Notes: a model not told the origin generated them from the sequence alone. A stretch of DNA of 64,000 bases from Flavobacterium yafengii (GCF_030010375.1 NZ_JASCRY010000001.1:682001-746000); one strand, 5' to 3'. Positions 24,437 to 33,743 are shown, counted from the stretch's first letter. Program-made: numbers and translations.

Positions 24437-26527
24437 ATGAATTCAAATATGCCAATTTTTAAAGCGAAATCTAAACCAACGCCAGCAACACTATTAATCA
24501 AGTTTTTTGGGGAGAATCAAGCTTGGCGTGAAACGGAAGATAGCTTAGAGCCTTTAATCGATTTAATTAGGCTCATCAGACCTTTGAAAATTAAAAAACT
24601 GGAAACAGTTGATTTACAGGAAATTGTTTCTTTTTTTAATGAAAATGATTTTTGTAGAGAACAATTTTCAATATATCTCAAAGAAATAATAAAAGATAAA
24701 AAATTTAACAAAATACTTTCTGATGCGGCTATTCTGCAAGATGTAGATTTTATTTTTGAAGTCAAAAAAAGAATTTTAGCTAAGTTTTTGCCGTATCAGC
24801 CTCAAAAAGATACTTTAGAATATATTCTTAATCAGGTTTTTTATAAGGCCAATGATACAATTTGGATTAATAAAATTCCATTAAGCCAATTGGAAGAACT
24901 ATACTGGCTTTTAAAATTTAAATCAATTTATGAAAGTGTAGAACCTAATTCAGTTTTGTCGGAATTATTAGTTGCAATGGATTTAATTACGCAACGCATT
25001 AGTGGTCGTGCCCTGGAAACGGATGTTATCAAAATGGTTCCGGAATTTGATGATTACGAAAGTCCTTTTACAGCTTTTGAAAAGGAACTATTCCTTATTG
25101 AAGACCGAATCAGAAATTCTGAAAATCATTTTATTAAACCCGATGATTTGTCCTATGCCCAGCTGTTAGTTTTACACAAACAATGCGAAGACTTTGTGGA
25201 GAAAGCTTTTCATAATAGTTCGAAATACGGAATTTCACTTCGTGTAAATCAGAATTTATTAAAAATTAGACAGCAATTAGTGCGGCTTAAGTTTTTAATT
25301 TCATTGTTGATTATAGAAAAAGGAAGTGATAAAAGATATAACGGAATTACATTGGTTTTGCATTTGATCAAATACAATTGCTACAAAAACAATGTTAGGA
25401 AATTTATTGCCGAAAGTACCCAGCTGATTTCCTATGAAATAACGCAACATACTGCTAAAACGGGGGAGCATTATATTACTGAGAGCCGACAAGAGTATTT
25501 CAAAATGTTTAGAACTGCTTTAGGTGGAGGATTTATAGTAGGTATTTTATGTGTCATTAAAGTGTTACTTTCTAAGGCCGATACCAGTTTTTTTGGTCAT
25601 GCATTCCTTTATAGTATGAATTATGCTTTTGGATTTATTGCTATTTATCTTTTAGGTTTTACACTTGCTACCAAACAACCCGCTATGACAGCTTCAGCTT
25701 TGATTAAAGCATTGGAAGAAGGTGTTATAAAAAAAGGAAAAGATGCCGAAAAGTATAAAGCTTTTGCTATTCTTTTTGCACGTGTATTTCGTTCTCAGTT
25801 TATTGCTTTTGTGGGGAATGTAATCATGGCTTTTCCGGTTTCATTACTTGGAATTTGGGGTATTGATTACATGTTACAGTATAATATTGCTGCAACAAAA
25901 TGGGAAGGTTTACTTATTGATTTGAGTCCAATTCACTCTTTAGCCATATTTCATGCGGCCATTGCCGGAGCGTTTTTGTTTTTATCAGGAATTATTTCAG
26001 GAAGTATTGCAAACAGGGATAAGCACAACCAAGTGTATTTTCGAATCACAGAACACCCTTGGCTGAAAAGAAGTTTTGGAAAAGAAAGGACAGTTAAATT
26101 AGCCAAATTATACAGAAAAAGATGGGCTGGAATTATTTCAAATTTCTGGTTTGGAATATTCATGGGAAGTACGGCATCTATCGGCTTATTTTTGGGATTG
26201 AATCTGGATATTCGACACATCACTTTTGGAAGTGGAAATCTCGCTTTGGCGTTATACGGTGCTAATTATGCAGTAAGCGACTCCATGTTATTTTGGGGTG
26301 TTTTTGGGATTGGTATTATAGGATTAGTTAACTTTATGGTGAGTTTTAGTCTTTCACTAGGGCTTGCATTTCGTTCGAGAGCCATCTCATTATTCGAATT
26401 GCGATTTGTTACAGTCTCCATTTGGAATCATTTCAAATCAAGACCTATTAGTTTCTTTTTTCCAACGGAAAAGAAAGACAAATCAGTAGTTGTCGAAAAC
26501 TATTTACACGTGGAAGACCAAAAATAA
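24437..26527 (+). CDS. Gcr-type 'site-specific recombinase' family membrane protein
   Basis: This 696-residue protein has a soluble, helical N-terminal half (about 1-360) and a C-terminal half with several membrane helices (for example GGFIVGILCVIKVLL, FGFIAIYLLGFTLA, AIAGAFLFLSGIISGSIANR, FGIGIIGLVNFMVSF). It matches the family named after Neisseria Gcr and called site-specific recombinase. No recombinase catalytic motif (Ser- or Tyr-type) is visible, and the membrane half argues against that role, so I treat the name as historical. I chose the ATG at 24437; the upstream TTG at 24416 overlaps a T-rich promoter-like stretch. The gene is followed by dinB after 54 nt, possibly in one transcript. 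Confidence 0.8.
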   Translation: MNSNMPIFKAKSKPTPATLLIKFFGENQAWRETEDSLEPLIDLIRLIRPLKIKKLETVDLQEIVSFFNENDFCREQFSIYLKEIIKDKKFNKILSDAAILQDVDFIFEVKKRILAKFLPYQPQKDTLEYILNQVFYKANDTIWINKIPLSQLEELYWLLKFKSIYESVEPNSVLSELLVAMDLITQRISGRALETDVIKMVPEFDDYESPFTAFEKELFLIEDRIRNSENHFIKPDDLSYAQLLVLHKQCEDFVEKAFHNSSKYGISLRVNQNLLKIRQQLVRLKFLISLLIIEKGSDKRYNGITLVLHLIKYNCYKNNVRKFIAESTQLISYEITQHTAKTGEHYITESRQEYFKMFRTALGGGFIVGILCVIKVLLSKADTSFFGHAFLYSMNYAFGFIAIYLLGFTLATKQPAMTASALIKALEEGVIKKGKDAEKYKAFAILFARVFRSQFIAFVGNVIMAFPVSLLGIWGIDYMLQYNIAATKWEGLLIDLSPIHSLAIFHAAIAGAFLFLSGIISGSIANRDKHNQVYFRITEHPWLKRSFGKERTVKLAKLYRKRWAGIISNFWFGIFMGSTASIGLFLGLNLDIRHITFGSGNLALALYGANYAVSDSMLFWGVFGIGIIGLVNFMVSFSLSLGLAFRSRAISLFELRFVTVSIWNHFKSRPISFFFPTEKKDKSVVVENYLHVEDQK

Positions 26528-26581
26528 TTTTTATCGCTAATCAATCATTCGGAAATAGTATTGGATATTCAATCAGTTTAG

Positions 26582-27664
26582 ATGCAGGAATTAATTCCAA
26601 ATAGAAAAATCATACACGTTGACATGGATGCTTTCTATGCTTCTGTGGAGCAAATGGATAATCCATTGTTGCGTGGAAAACCTATTGCTGTAGGTGGCTC
26701 AGAAAACCGAGGTGTTGTTGCTGCAGCAAGTTATGAAGCTAGAAAATTTGGAGTTCGAAGCGCTATTAGTGGTGTTATGGCCAAAAAAAACTGTCCAGAA
26801 CTTATTTTTGTAAGACCTCGTTTTGACAGATACAAGGAAATTTCGGGTAAAATCCAAAAGATTTTTTATGAATATACGGACTTGGTTGAGCCTTTGTCGC
26901 TTGATGAAGCGTATTTAGATGTTACCAATAATAAAAAAGGAAATCCAAGTGCGACATTATTGGCACAAGAAATAAGACTGCGTATTTTTAACGAAGTGGG
27001 TTTAACGGCTTCGGCAGGAATATCAGTGAATAAGTTTGTAGCTAAAATTGCCAGTGATTACAATAAACCCAATGGTCAAAAAACGGTCAATCCGGATGAA
27101 GTTATTTCGTTTTTGGAAGAATTGCCAATTCGAAAATTTCATGGTGTTGGGAAAGTAACTACTGAAAAAATGTACCAACTTGGAATTTTTACCGGAGTGG
27201 AGTTAAAGAGCAAAACATTGGAATTCCTGGAAAAACATTTCGGAAAATCTGGAAACTTTTATTACAATGTGGTAAGAGGAATTCACAACAGCGAAGTGAA
27301 ATCAGATCGAATTACAAAATCTGTTGCTGCCGAACATACTTTTGATGTTAATCTTTCTTCAGAAATTTTCATGATTGAGAAATTAGAGGTCATTGCAAGT
27401 GCATTGGAAAAAAGATTAAAAAGATACAATGTAGCTGGTAAAACAATCACTTTAAAAATAAAATACAGTGACTTTACACAACAAACCCGCAGTAAGACCT
27501 TGCCTTATTTTATTTCAGATAAAGGATTGATTTTAGAAATTGTAAAGGAGTTGCTCTATCAAGAACGCATGAAGGATTCTGTTCGATTGCTTGGAATTTC
27601 ACTCAGTAATTTAAACACCGAAGAGAAAAAGTTTGTTGTCGTACAGTTAAAATTTGATTTTTGA
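26582..27664 (+). CDS. dinB: DNA polymerase IV (Y-family)
   Basis: This error-prone polymerase bypasses lesions and is not processive. The 360 residues show the palm motif IHVDMDAFYASVEQ with catalytic Asp14 and the second site LSLDEAYLDVT with Asp108-Glu109. Fingers, thumb (SAGISVNKFVAKIASDYNKP, then helix-hairpin-helix FHGVGKVTTEKMYQLGI) and the little-finger domain (about 240-345) are in the normal order. The C-terminus (KKFVVVQLKFDF) is the usual place for a clamp-binding motif, and a QLKFDF-type ending fits that role. No LexA-type box was recognised upstream. Confidence 0.95.
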   Translation: MQELIPNRKIIHVDMDAFYASVEQMDNPLLRGKPIAVGGSENRGVVAAASYEARKFGVRSAISGVMAKKNCPELIFVRPRFDRYKEISGKIQKIFYEYTDLVEPLSLDEAYLDVTNNKKGNPSATLLAQEIRLRIFNEVGLTASAGISVNKFVAKIASDYNKPNGQKTVNPDEVISFLEELPIRKFHGVGKVTTEKMYQLGIFTGVELKSKTLEFLEKHFGKSGNFYYNVVRGIHNSEVKSDRITKSVAAEHTFDVNLSSEIFMIEKLEVIASALEKRLKRYNVAGKTITLKIKYSDFTQQTRSKTLPYFISDKGLILEIVKELLYQERMKDSVRLLGISLSNLNTEEKKFVVVQLKFDF

Positions 27665-27760
27665 AGAACTAATTCACTCGTTCAACAATGGTTAAAGTCT
27701 GAAATATGTTGTTTTCTTTTTATAAATAAAATTATATTTGGTTCTTTAATATGAAATGAC

Positions 27761-28276
27761 ATGAATAATTTTAGACAATATGAAGAGGCTATTGCAAAGT
27801 ATCACAGTGGTTTAAGTGTAAAAACTGTTCCTATTTCTTCTTGGAATTTTCATAATGATTTTTTAGGTTTAATAAAAAATATCTTTGTGGATTTAAAAAA
27901 GCTCAACTCGCTAGCTTCTCAAAGTAAATGGATTCATGACAACTGGGATTTAAAAACAAGACTGAGAGAAGAGGTGATAATTTTGACAGATACTAAATTA
28001 AATATTGTTTTTGCGTCGCATAATATGATAAAAATGAATGGTTACGTAGAAGCAGAAGTTTTGGGTAAAAATCCTAAGATTTTTCAAGGTGCAGCAACTG
28101 ATTTGACAGTTTCGAATGAAATCCGTACTGCTGTAATGCTTCAACAGCCTTTTGAAAAAACCGTAATGAATTATAAAAAAAACGGAGATGTTTATGCCTG
28201 TTTAATAAAAGGATTTCCAGTTTTTAATAGTAAAGGACAATTAAGCCACTACATAGCTTTTGAAAAAGCTGCATAA
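27761..28276 (+). CDS. PAS domain protein
   Basis: This 171-residue cytoplasmic protein has an uncharacterised N-terminal part of about 70 residues and a C-terminal PAS domain (about 70-165). The PAS core reads LTDTKLNIVFASHNMIKMNG, then LGKNPKIFQGAATD and AFEKAA at the end. The GKNPKIFQG segment resembles the LOV helix (GRNCRFLQG), but the photoactive Cys is Pro here, so flavin photochemistry is not expected. No output domain is present, so it may sense a ligand or bind a partner. It stands alone, followed by a bidirectional terminator. Confidence 0.85.
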   Translation: MNNFRQYEEAIAKYHSGLSVKTVPISSWNFHNDFLGLIKNIFVDLKKLNSLASQSKWIHDNWDLKTRLREEVIILTDTKLNIVFASHNMIKMNGYVEAEVLGKNPKIFQGAATDLTVSNEIRTAVMLQQPFEKTVMNYKKNGDVYACLIKGFPVFNSKGQLSHYIAFEKAA

Positions 28277-28316
28277 AAAAGAAAACCTTTCCAATCTGGA
28301 AAGGTTTTCTTTTTTA
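28276..28316. terminator. Bidirectional terminator between the PAS gene and the BI-1 gene
   Basis: AAAACCTTTCC / GGAAAGGTTTT hairpin with T runs reading out in both directions, between two convergent genes. Confidence 0.9.
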
Positions 28317-28334
28317 TAAATTTTTATGATGGTT

Positions 28335-29105
28335 TTAATTTTTACTGTTCAGTTTAGAAAGCAATCTTAAAAATTCGATATACAACCAAACCAATGTAAT
28401 CATTAATCCCATTGCGCCATACCATTCCATGTATTTTGGCATTTTTTGTGCTGCTCCTTTTTCTATTCGGTCAAAATCTAAAAATAAATTTAAAGCGGCA
28501 ACAACAATCACAAAAATGCTGATTCCAATACTCATCATTGAATTTCCATAATGTACGGGAACAAAACTGGTAAACATTGAAAATACCCAAGATATAAGAT
28601 AGTAAGTTGCAATTGCAAGTGTAGCTGCCACAACAACCGATTTGAATTGTTCCGTTACTTTTACGATTTTATATTTATACAATCCCAGACAAACCATAAA
28701 CGTTACAAAAGTTGCGCCTACTGCCTGAATTACGATTCCAGGATACATGGCTTCAAATATTGCCGAAATTCCACCAATAAATAACCCTTCGAACAATGCG
28801 TAACCTGGAGCTAAATAAGGAGAATATTGTGGTTTGAAAGCTGAAATTAGCACTAAAACTAATCCAACAATAGCACCGCCAATTGCGGGAACCATTGGAT
28901 TCATACCATTAAAAGTCAACCACCAGATTACAGTTGCAGAAGCGGTAAGCAATAAAAATAAGATTAAACTTTTATTGATAGTACCAGACAAAGTCATTTC
29001 GTCGTTATAATCAATGATAGTAGATTGATGCACTTCGTCATTTTTTGAAACTGCAGTGGAAAAAGTTTTGTTATTTAAAAACGGATTTTTAGAATTGAAA
29101 CTCAT
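28335..29105 (-). CDS. Bax inhibitor-1/YccA family membrane protein
   Basis: This 256-residue inner-membrane protein has a hydrophilic N-terminus of about 45 residues and seven predicted membrane helices. It ends with the basic segment LLSKLNSKN. Family features include GYALFEGLFIGGISAIFEAM and the C-terminal part LNLFLDFDRIEKGAAQKMPK, whose acidic residues belong to the pH-sensing di-aspartyl region of the family. Bacterial members are proposed ion leak channels or membrane-stress proteins; for YccA, a link to FtsH is known. It is flanked by terminators and has no obvious operon partner. Confidence 0.88.
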   Translation of the reverse strand: MSFNSKNPFLNNKTFSTAVSKNDEVHQSTIIDYNDEMTLSGTINKSLILFLLLTASATVIWWLTFNGMNPMVPAIGGAIVGLVLVLISAFKPQYSPYLAPGYALFEGLFIGGISAIFEAMYPGIVIQAVGATFVTFMVCLGLYKYKIVKVTEQFKSVVVAATLAIATYYLISWVFSMFTSFVPVHYGNSMMSIGISIFVIVVAALNLFLDFDRIEKGAAQKMPKYMEWYGAMGLMITLVWLYIEFLRLLSKLNSKN

Positions 29106-29212
29106 AATTTGTAGGGTTATTTGTTACTCAAATATAAATTTTATTTTACAGAAGATTGTTTAAATAGTCTTAAATTTTTTTAAGAGGGAAATCATATTAC
29201 ATGATTGATGCG

Positions 29213-29261
29213 TAAAAAAAATCCGTCTTATTTCGTTTTAAAAACGAGACAAGACGGATAA
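29213..29261 (-). terminator. Terminator of pyk
   Basis: Read on the minus strand, ATCCGTCTT / AAGACGGAT closes a long stem with inner CGTTTT / AAAACG pairing, followed by a T run. It lies about 20 nt after the pyk stop. Confidence 0.88.
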
Positions 29262-29281
29262 GTATTTAAGTAATTTTTAAA

Positions 29282-30712
29282 CTACTCTATTTCTGAAACT
29301 CTCAAGGTGTTAACCATTCCTTTTTCTTTTATAGGCATTGCGGCTAAATTAATAACAAAATCTCCTTTGGTAACATATCCCTTTTCTTTAACGATATCAT
29401 TTATATCAGTCACAGTATCATCGGTGCTTACTCTTTTGTCGTACAAAAACGATTTTACGCCCCATAACAAATTCAATTGGGTAAGGATTCTTTTATTCGA
29501 AGTGAAAACTAAAATATGAGCGTTAGGTCTCCAAGCCGAAATCTGGAAAGCAGTATAGCCACTATTTGTCAAGGTACAGATGGCTTTAGCTTTGATAACG
29601 TTAGCCATAGTTGCAGCGTGATGACAAATTGTTTTAGTGATAAAACGTTTTGTTTTAATTTGTGGGGTGTTTTGTGGTACTTGAATTAGCGGAGAATCTT
29701 CTACTGCTTCAATAATTTGTGTCATTTTTTGAATTACCTGAACAGGATAATTTCCAGTAGCTGTTTCTCCAGAAAGCATTACTGCATCTGCACCATCCAT
29801 AACTGAGTTTGCTACGTCATTAACTTCAGCACGAGTTGGTGTAAGTGAAGTGATCATAGTTTCCATCATTTGCGTAGCAACGATAACTGGAATACGAGCT
29901 GTTTTGGCTCTGCGGATCAATTCTTTTTGAACTAAAGGCACTTCATGAGCAGGAAGTTCAACTCCTAAATCTCCACGAGCAACCATTAATGCATCACAAT
30001 ACGCAACAATTTTGTCGATATTTTCTAATGCTTCCGGCATTTCTATTTTGGCAATAATTGGAATTTTATAGTCAGAGTGTTCCGCAATTAATTCTTGTAG
30101 ATCTTGTAAGTCTCTTGGTGTTTTTACAAAAGATAATGCAATCCAATCAACGTTTTGTCCAATAGCAAAAATAGCATCTGCTATATCTTTTTCGGTCATT
30201 GCGGGAAGAGAAATTTTTGTATTAGGTAGATTTACTCCTTTTTTAGATTTCAATTCACCACCTTGAATCACTTTTGCTATAACTTCTGTTTTTTTATCCG
30301 TTTCAACGATTTCAAAGATAAGTTTTCCATCGTCAAGCAAAATTCTTTCTCCAGGATTAACATCATTTGGAAAGTTTTTGTATTTCATGAATACTTTTTT
30401 TGCCGTTCCAAGAATGTCTTCAGCAGTAGTAAACGTAATTAAATCACCGTCATGTACTACTACACCTTCCTCCATAACTCCTACACGAAGTTTTGGCCCT
30501 TGTAAATCACCTAGGATTGCAGTTGTGTAGCCAAACTCTTCATTAAGACCTCGTATGATATTAATTTTTTCTTTTACATCATTATAGTCAGCATGTGAAA
30601 AATTCACTCTAAATACATTTACACCGGCATCAATCATGTCCTTTATGATTTCTCTTGTACTACATGCGGGCCCAAGTGTGGCTACAATTTTTGTTTTTTT
30701 GTTTGTAAGCAT
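29282..30712 (-). CDS. pyk: Pyruvate kinase
   Basis: This glycolytic enzyme makes ATP and pyruvate from phosphoenolpyruvate. The 476 residues show the catalytic barrel with IVATLGPACSTREII and FRVNFSHADYNDV at the N-terminus, AKIEMPEALENIDKIV around the general-acid lysine region, and MVARGDLGVELP. The signature segment is LTPTRAEVNDVANSVMDGAD. The small B domain and the C-terminal allosteric domain (from about 350) are present, so effector control is possible. It is last in the acpP-fabF-rnc-IPExxxVDY-pyk order on the minus strand, only 5 nt after the preceding gene, and is followed by a strong terminator. Confidence 0.97.
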   Translation of the reverse strand: MLTNKKTKIVATLGPACSTREIIKDMIDAGVNVFRVNFSHADYNDVKEKINIIRGLNEEFGYTTAILGDLQGPKLRVGVMEEGVVVHDGDLITFTTAEDILGTAKKVFMKYKNFPNDVNPGERILLDDGKLIFEIVETDKKTEVIAKVIQGGELKSKKGVNLPNTKISLPAMTEKDIADAIFAIGQNVDWIALSFVKTPRDLQDLQELIAEHSDYKIPIIAKIEMPEALENIDKIVAYCDALMVARGDLGVELPAHEVPLVQKELIRRAKTARIPVIVATQMMETMITSLTPTRAEVNDVANSVMDGADAVMLSGETATGNYPVQVIQKMTQIIEAVEDSPLIQVPQNTPQIKTKRFITKTICHHAATMANVIKAKAICTLTNSGYTAFQISAWRPNAHILVFTSNKRILTQLNLLWGVKSFLYDKRVSTDDTVTDINDIVKEKGYVTKGDFVINLAAMPIKEKGMVNTLRVSEIE

Positions 30713-30717
30713 TTGTA

Positions 30718-31206
30718 TTAAAAAATTAAATTGTTTTTTGATTTTATTTGATTTGTATCTACCGTATAAACTGTTGATACGTTATCTATGGTATTTAATA
30801 GTATCTGTATTTTTGATACATTCATAGTATCGTCATTATTTTCTATTTTTAAAAAGTAATCTACTTTTTTAAATTCTGGAAGTAAAAATACTTTTGTTGA
30901 AACTTCCATTGTTACATTTGAAAATAGATTTTGAGTATTTCCTTTTTTGTATTGGATTACTTCATTTTTATTTTGAATCAAATCCCAAGAGACTTCTTTT
31001 TCTGTATCATTGTAATAAAATCTCGAAAAATTGGTCTCACCTTCTTTTATATTAATTTGAATTTCATTTTTACTTTTACTCAAATTTATAGGCAGCTTTT
31101 GATTTATAAAATAAGCCAATCTATAGTCTTCTAATGAAGTATGAATTGCGATGAGATAGTAATCTATTTCGTCAAATTCGCCAAGATCCAATTTATGAAT
31201 TGCCAT
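30718..31206 (-). CDS. IPExxxVDY family protein, function unknown
   Basis: This 162-residue protein is typical of Bacteroidota. The family signature appears as LPEFKKVDY (residues 109-117), with Leu in place of the usual Ile, and the N-terminus carries KLDLGEFDEIDYYLIAIHT. No membrane segment or catalytic motif is visible. It lies between rnc and pyk, 5 nt before pyk, and this position is characteristic in Flavobacteriaceae. The close spacing suggests co-expression with pyk, but the sequence does not reveal a role. Confidence 0.88.
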   Translation of the reverse strand: MAIHKLDLGEFDEIDYYLIAIHTSLEDYRLAYFINQKLPINLSKSKNEIQINIKEGETNFSRFYYNDTEKEVSWDLIQNKNEVIQYKKGNTQNLFSNVTMEVSTKVFLLPEFKKVDYFLKIENNDDTMNVSKIQILLNTIDNVSTVYTVDTNQIKSKNNLIF

Positions 31207-31320
31207 TTCATGAAAAAATAAGATGTAAATATAGTATTTCTATCGAAGCGTAGACCTCTCAAAATAAGATGTTTTTGTTAATTTATGAACGAAAACGTTA
31301 TAGTTTTATGAAAATTGATA

Positions 31321-32061
31321 TTATTTTCGGTCCATTTTTTCTTGAAATGCAAAATAAGCGCGTTGGGATGCTTTTTCTTCTGCTTTCTTTTTTGACGTTG
31401 CTCTTGCTCTTGCAATCACTTTGTCATCAATACTAAGTTTCACGCCAAACAAACGTTGCCCGTCAATTGCGTTGTCTTCGAAAATATCATAATGAAATAT
31501 TTTCTTTTCTTTTTGACACCATTCTATCACCAAACTTTTGTAGCTAATTACTTTTCCTTCGAGTCTTGCGATATCTACGTAAGGAATTATAACTCTTTTT
31601 TGGATGAATTTTTCACAATATATATAGCCTCTATCCAGATAAATTGCTCCTACAAGTGACTCAAAAATATTGCCATGTATGTTTTCTCCAAAATGCTGTA
31701 TTGGCACTTTGCTTTCTATGTATTGTACTAAATTTAGGTCTTTCCCTAATTCGTTCAAATGTTCTCTACTTACAATCTTTGAACGCATTTTAGTAAGATA
31801 ACCTTCGTCTCCAGCGGGCGCTTTGCTAAATAAATGTGCTGCAATTACTGAGCTTAGCATGGCGTCACCTAAGAACTCTAATCGTTCGTAATTAATTGGA
31901 TTTCCTAAAACATCCAAGCGATTTGAGGAACGATGCGTGAAGGCTTTCTTGTAGTAGTCTAAGTTTATTGGGGCAAAACCCAAGATTTTCTGAATAGAAT
32001 CAAAAAAAATCCCGTCTTCTGGAGAACGGGATTTTGAAAATATTTTTCTGATTATACGCAT
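31321..32061 (-). CDS. rnc: Ribonuclease III
   Basis: This double-strand-specific endonuclease processes rRNA precursors and regulatory duplexes. In the 246 residues the nuclease signature NYERLEFLGDAMLS lies at 57-70, with the second acidic site around NIFESLVGAIYLDRG. The double-stranded RNA-binding domain occupies about 168-240 (FGVKLSIDDKVIARARATSKKKAEEKAS). The gene starts 9 nt after the fabF stop, so it is translated from the fabF transcript. The N-terminal extension before the nuclease domain (about 20 residues) is usual for Flavobacteriaceae. Confidence 0.96.
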   Translation of the reverse strand: MRIIRKIFSKSRSPEDGIFFDSIQKILGFAPINLDYYKKAFTHRSSNRLDVLGNPINYERLEFLGDAMLSSVIAAHLFSKAPAGDEGYLTKMRSKIVSREHLNELGKDLNLVQYIESKVPIQHFGENIHGNIFESLVGAIYLDRGYIYCEKFIQKRVIIPYVDIARLEGKVISYKSLVIEWCQKEKKIFHYDIFEDNAIDGQRLFGVKLSIDDKVIARARATSKKKAEEKASQRAYFAFQEKMDRK

Positions 32062-32070
32062 ATATAATTA

Positions 32071-33324
32071 TTAGATTTCTAATTTTTTTACCAATACACA
32101 AGCATTGTGACCGCCAAAACCAAAAGTATTACTCATAACAACATTCATTTCTCTTTTCTGAGCTTTGTTGAAAGTAAAATTTAATTTAGAATCAATGCTT
32201 TCATCATTTGTAAAATGATTTATTGTAGGTGGTACAATTCCATGTTTCATGGAAAGAATTGAAGAAATTGTTTCAATAGCACCTGCTGCGCCAAGTAAAT
32301 GACCCGTCATGGATTTTGTTGAATTTAGATTCATTGTATAAGCGTGATCGCCAAAAACATGGAGTATAGCTTTGGATTCTGCCATATCACCTAAAGGTGT
32401 TGAAGTTCCGTGCATATTTACTCCATCAACATCGGTTGGTTTTAAACCAGCGTCTCTCAAGCAGTTCAACATTACATTTTTAGCACCCAATCCATCAGGA
32501 TGCGGTGCAGTTATATGATGGGCATCTGCTGACATACCGCCACCGCCAATTTCGCAATATATTTTTGCTCCACGAGCAATAGCATGTTCGTATTCTTCAA
32601 GGACAAGAGCGCCAGCACCTTCTCCTAAAATAAATCCATCACGGTCTTTATCCATAGGTCTGGAAGCTGTTTTTGGATCGTCATTTCTTGTTGATAAAGC
32701 ATGCATGGCATTAAATCCACCCATACCTGCTATAGTTACAGCAGCTTCAGATCCTCCGGTTACCATAGCATCTGCATGACCTAATCGGATATAATTGAAA
32801 GCGTCAATAATAGCGTTTGTAGAAGAAGCACAAGCTGAAACAGTTGTAAAATTGGGTCCTCTAAATCCATATTTTATTGAAATATGACCGCCAGCTATAT
32901 CGGCAATCATTTTAGGGATGAAAAAAGGATTGAATTTTGGGGTACCGTCACCAGCAGCAAAATTAAGAACTTCTATTTGAAAAGTTTCTAATCCTCCAAT
33001 TCCTGATCCCCATATTACACCAACTCTGTCTTTATCTAATTTTTCAAAATTGAAACCGGCATCATTTACAGCTTCGTCTGATGATACCATTGCATATTGT
33101 GCATAGCGGTCCATTTTTCTAGCCTCTTTTCTGTCTAAGAAATCTTCAGCATTAAAATTTTTCAATTCGCATGCAAATTGAGTTTTAAATTTTGAAGCGT
33201 CAAAATAAGTGATTGGAGCAGCACCACTAACGCCGTTAATAAGTCCGTTCCAATACTCTTCAATGTTATTTCCAATGGGTGTAAGAGCGCCTAAACCTGT
33301 TACAACAACTCGTCTTAATACCAT
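32071..33324 (-). CDS. fabF: 3-Oxoacyl-[acyl-carrier-protein] synthase II
   Basis: This condensing enzyme extends acyl chains in type II fatty acid synthesis. With the start at 33324 the protein has 417 residues. The catalytic triad is clear: Cys165 (VSACASSTN), His305 (NMHGTSTPLGD) and His342 (STKSMTGHLLGAAG). I chose the ATG at 33324 because VVVTGLGALTPIG must stand near the N-terminus; the upstream ATG adds ten unrelated residues. It follows acpP, which encodes its carrier protein. Two terminator-like hairpins lie between them, so fabF may have its own promoter or leader control. Confidence 0.97.
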   Translation of the reverse strand: MVLRRVVVTGLGALTPIGNNIEEYWNGLINGVSGAAPITYFDASKFKTQFACELKNFNAEDFLDRKEARKMDRYAQYAMVSSDEAVNDAGFNFEKLDKDRVGVIWGSGIGGLETFQIEVLNFAAGDGTPKFNPFFIPKMIADIAGGHISIKYGFRGPNFTTVSACASSTNAIIDAFNYIRLGHADAMVTGGSEAAVTIAGMGGFNAMHALSTRNDDPKTASRPMDKDRDGFILGEGAGALVLEEYEHAIARGAKIYCEIGGGGMSADAHHITAPHPDGLGAKNVMLNCLRDAGLKPTDVDGVNMHGTSTPLGDMAESKAILHVFGDHAYTMNLNSTKSMTGHLLGAAGAIETISSILSMKHGIVPPTINHFTNDESIDSKLNFTFNKAQKREMNVVMSNTFGFGGHNACVLVKKLEI

Positions 33325-33358
33325 AAATTCTTTATTTTTGTTATCTTTAAACAAATAA

Positions 33359-33404
33359 AACCCATGCTTTCTTTACTGTATTACTATTACGAAAGAGCCA
33401 TGGG
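33359..33404 (-). promoter_or_regulatory. Hairpin in the fabF leader
   Basis: On the minus strand CCCATG (33404-33399) pairs with CATGGG (33366-33361), and CTTTC with GAAAG inside it, with a 3-nt bulge. A T-rich tract follows, 35 nt before the fabF ATG. It could be an mRNA stabiliser or an attenuator. Confidence 0.5.
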
Positions 33405-33461
33405 TATTACAATAAATATAGTTTTGATTGAAATTCAATCTCGAATTTAATTTTAAAAAAA

Positions 33462-33499
33462 AATAATAACACCCGTTTGCAGGATTGCAAACGGGTGTA
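33462..33499 (-). terminator. Terminator after acpP
   Basis: ACACCCGTTTGC / GCAAACGGGTGT, a perfect 12-bp stem, is followed on the minus strand by a long T run. It should end most acpP transcripts before fabF. Confidence 0.88.
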
Positions 33500-33506
33500 T
33501 AATTTA

Positions 33507-33743
33507 TTATTTTTTAGCTTCCTCGATGTAAGAGATTGCTTGACCTACAGTAGCGATGTTTTCTGCTTGATCGTCTGGAATTTGAATGTCAAATTCTTTT
33601 TCGAATTCCATAATAAGCTCAACAGTGTCTAATGAGTCAGCTCCTAAATCATTAGTGAAGCTTGCTTCTGTTACAACTTCGTTTTCGTCAACACCTAATT
33701 TGTCTACGATAATCGCTTTTACTCTTGATGCAATGTCTGACAT
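33507..33743 (-). CDS. acpP: Acyl carrier protein
   Basis: This 78-residue acidic protein carries growing acyl chains on a phosphopantetheine arm. The attachment serine is Ser37 in [15 protein letters not shown], and the four-helix layout and length are standard. It is the first gene of the acpP-fabF-rnc block and is divergent from purN. A perfect terminator stem follows 8 nt after the stop, as expected for a gene that must be expressed far above its downstream neighbours. Confidence 0.98.
   Translation of the reverse strand: MSDIASRVKAIIVDKLGVDENEVVTEASFTNDLGADSLDTVELIMEFEKEFDIQIPDDQAENIATVGQAISYIEEAKK

Noticed and set aside
26582..27664. SOS regulation of dinB
   Set aside because: I looked for a LexA-type inverted repeat upstream and saw none that I could support.
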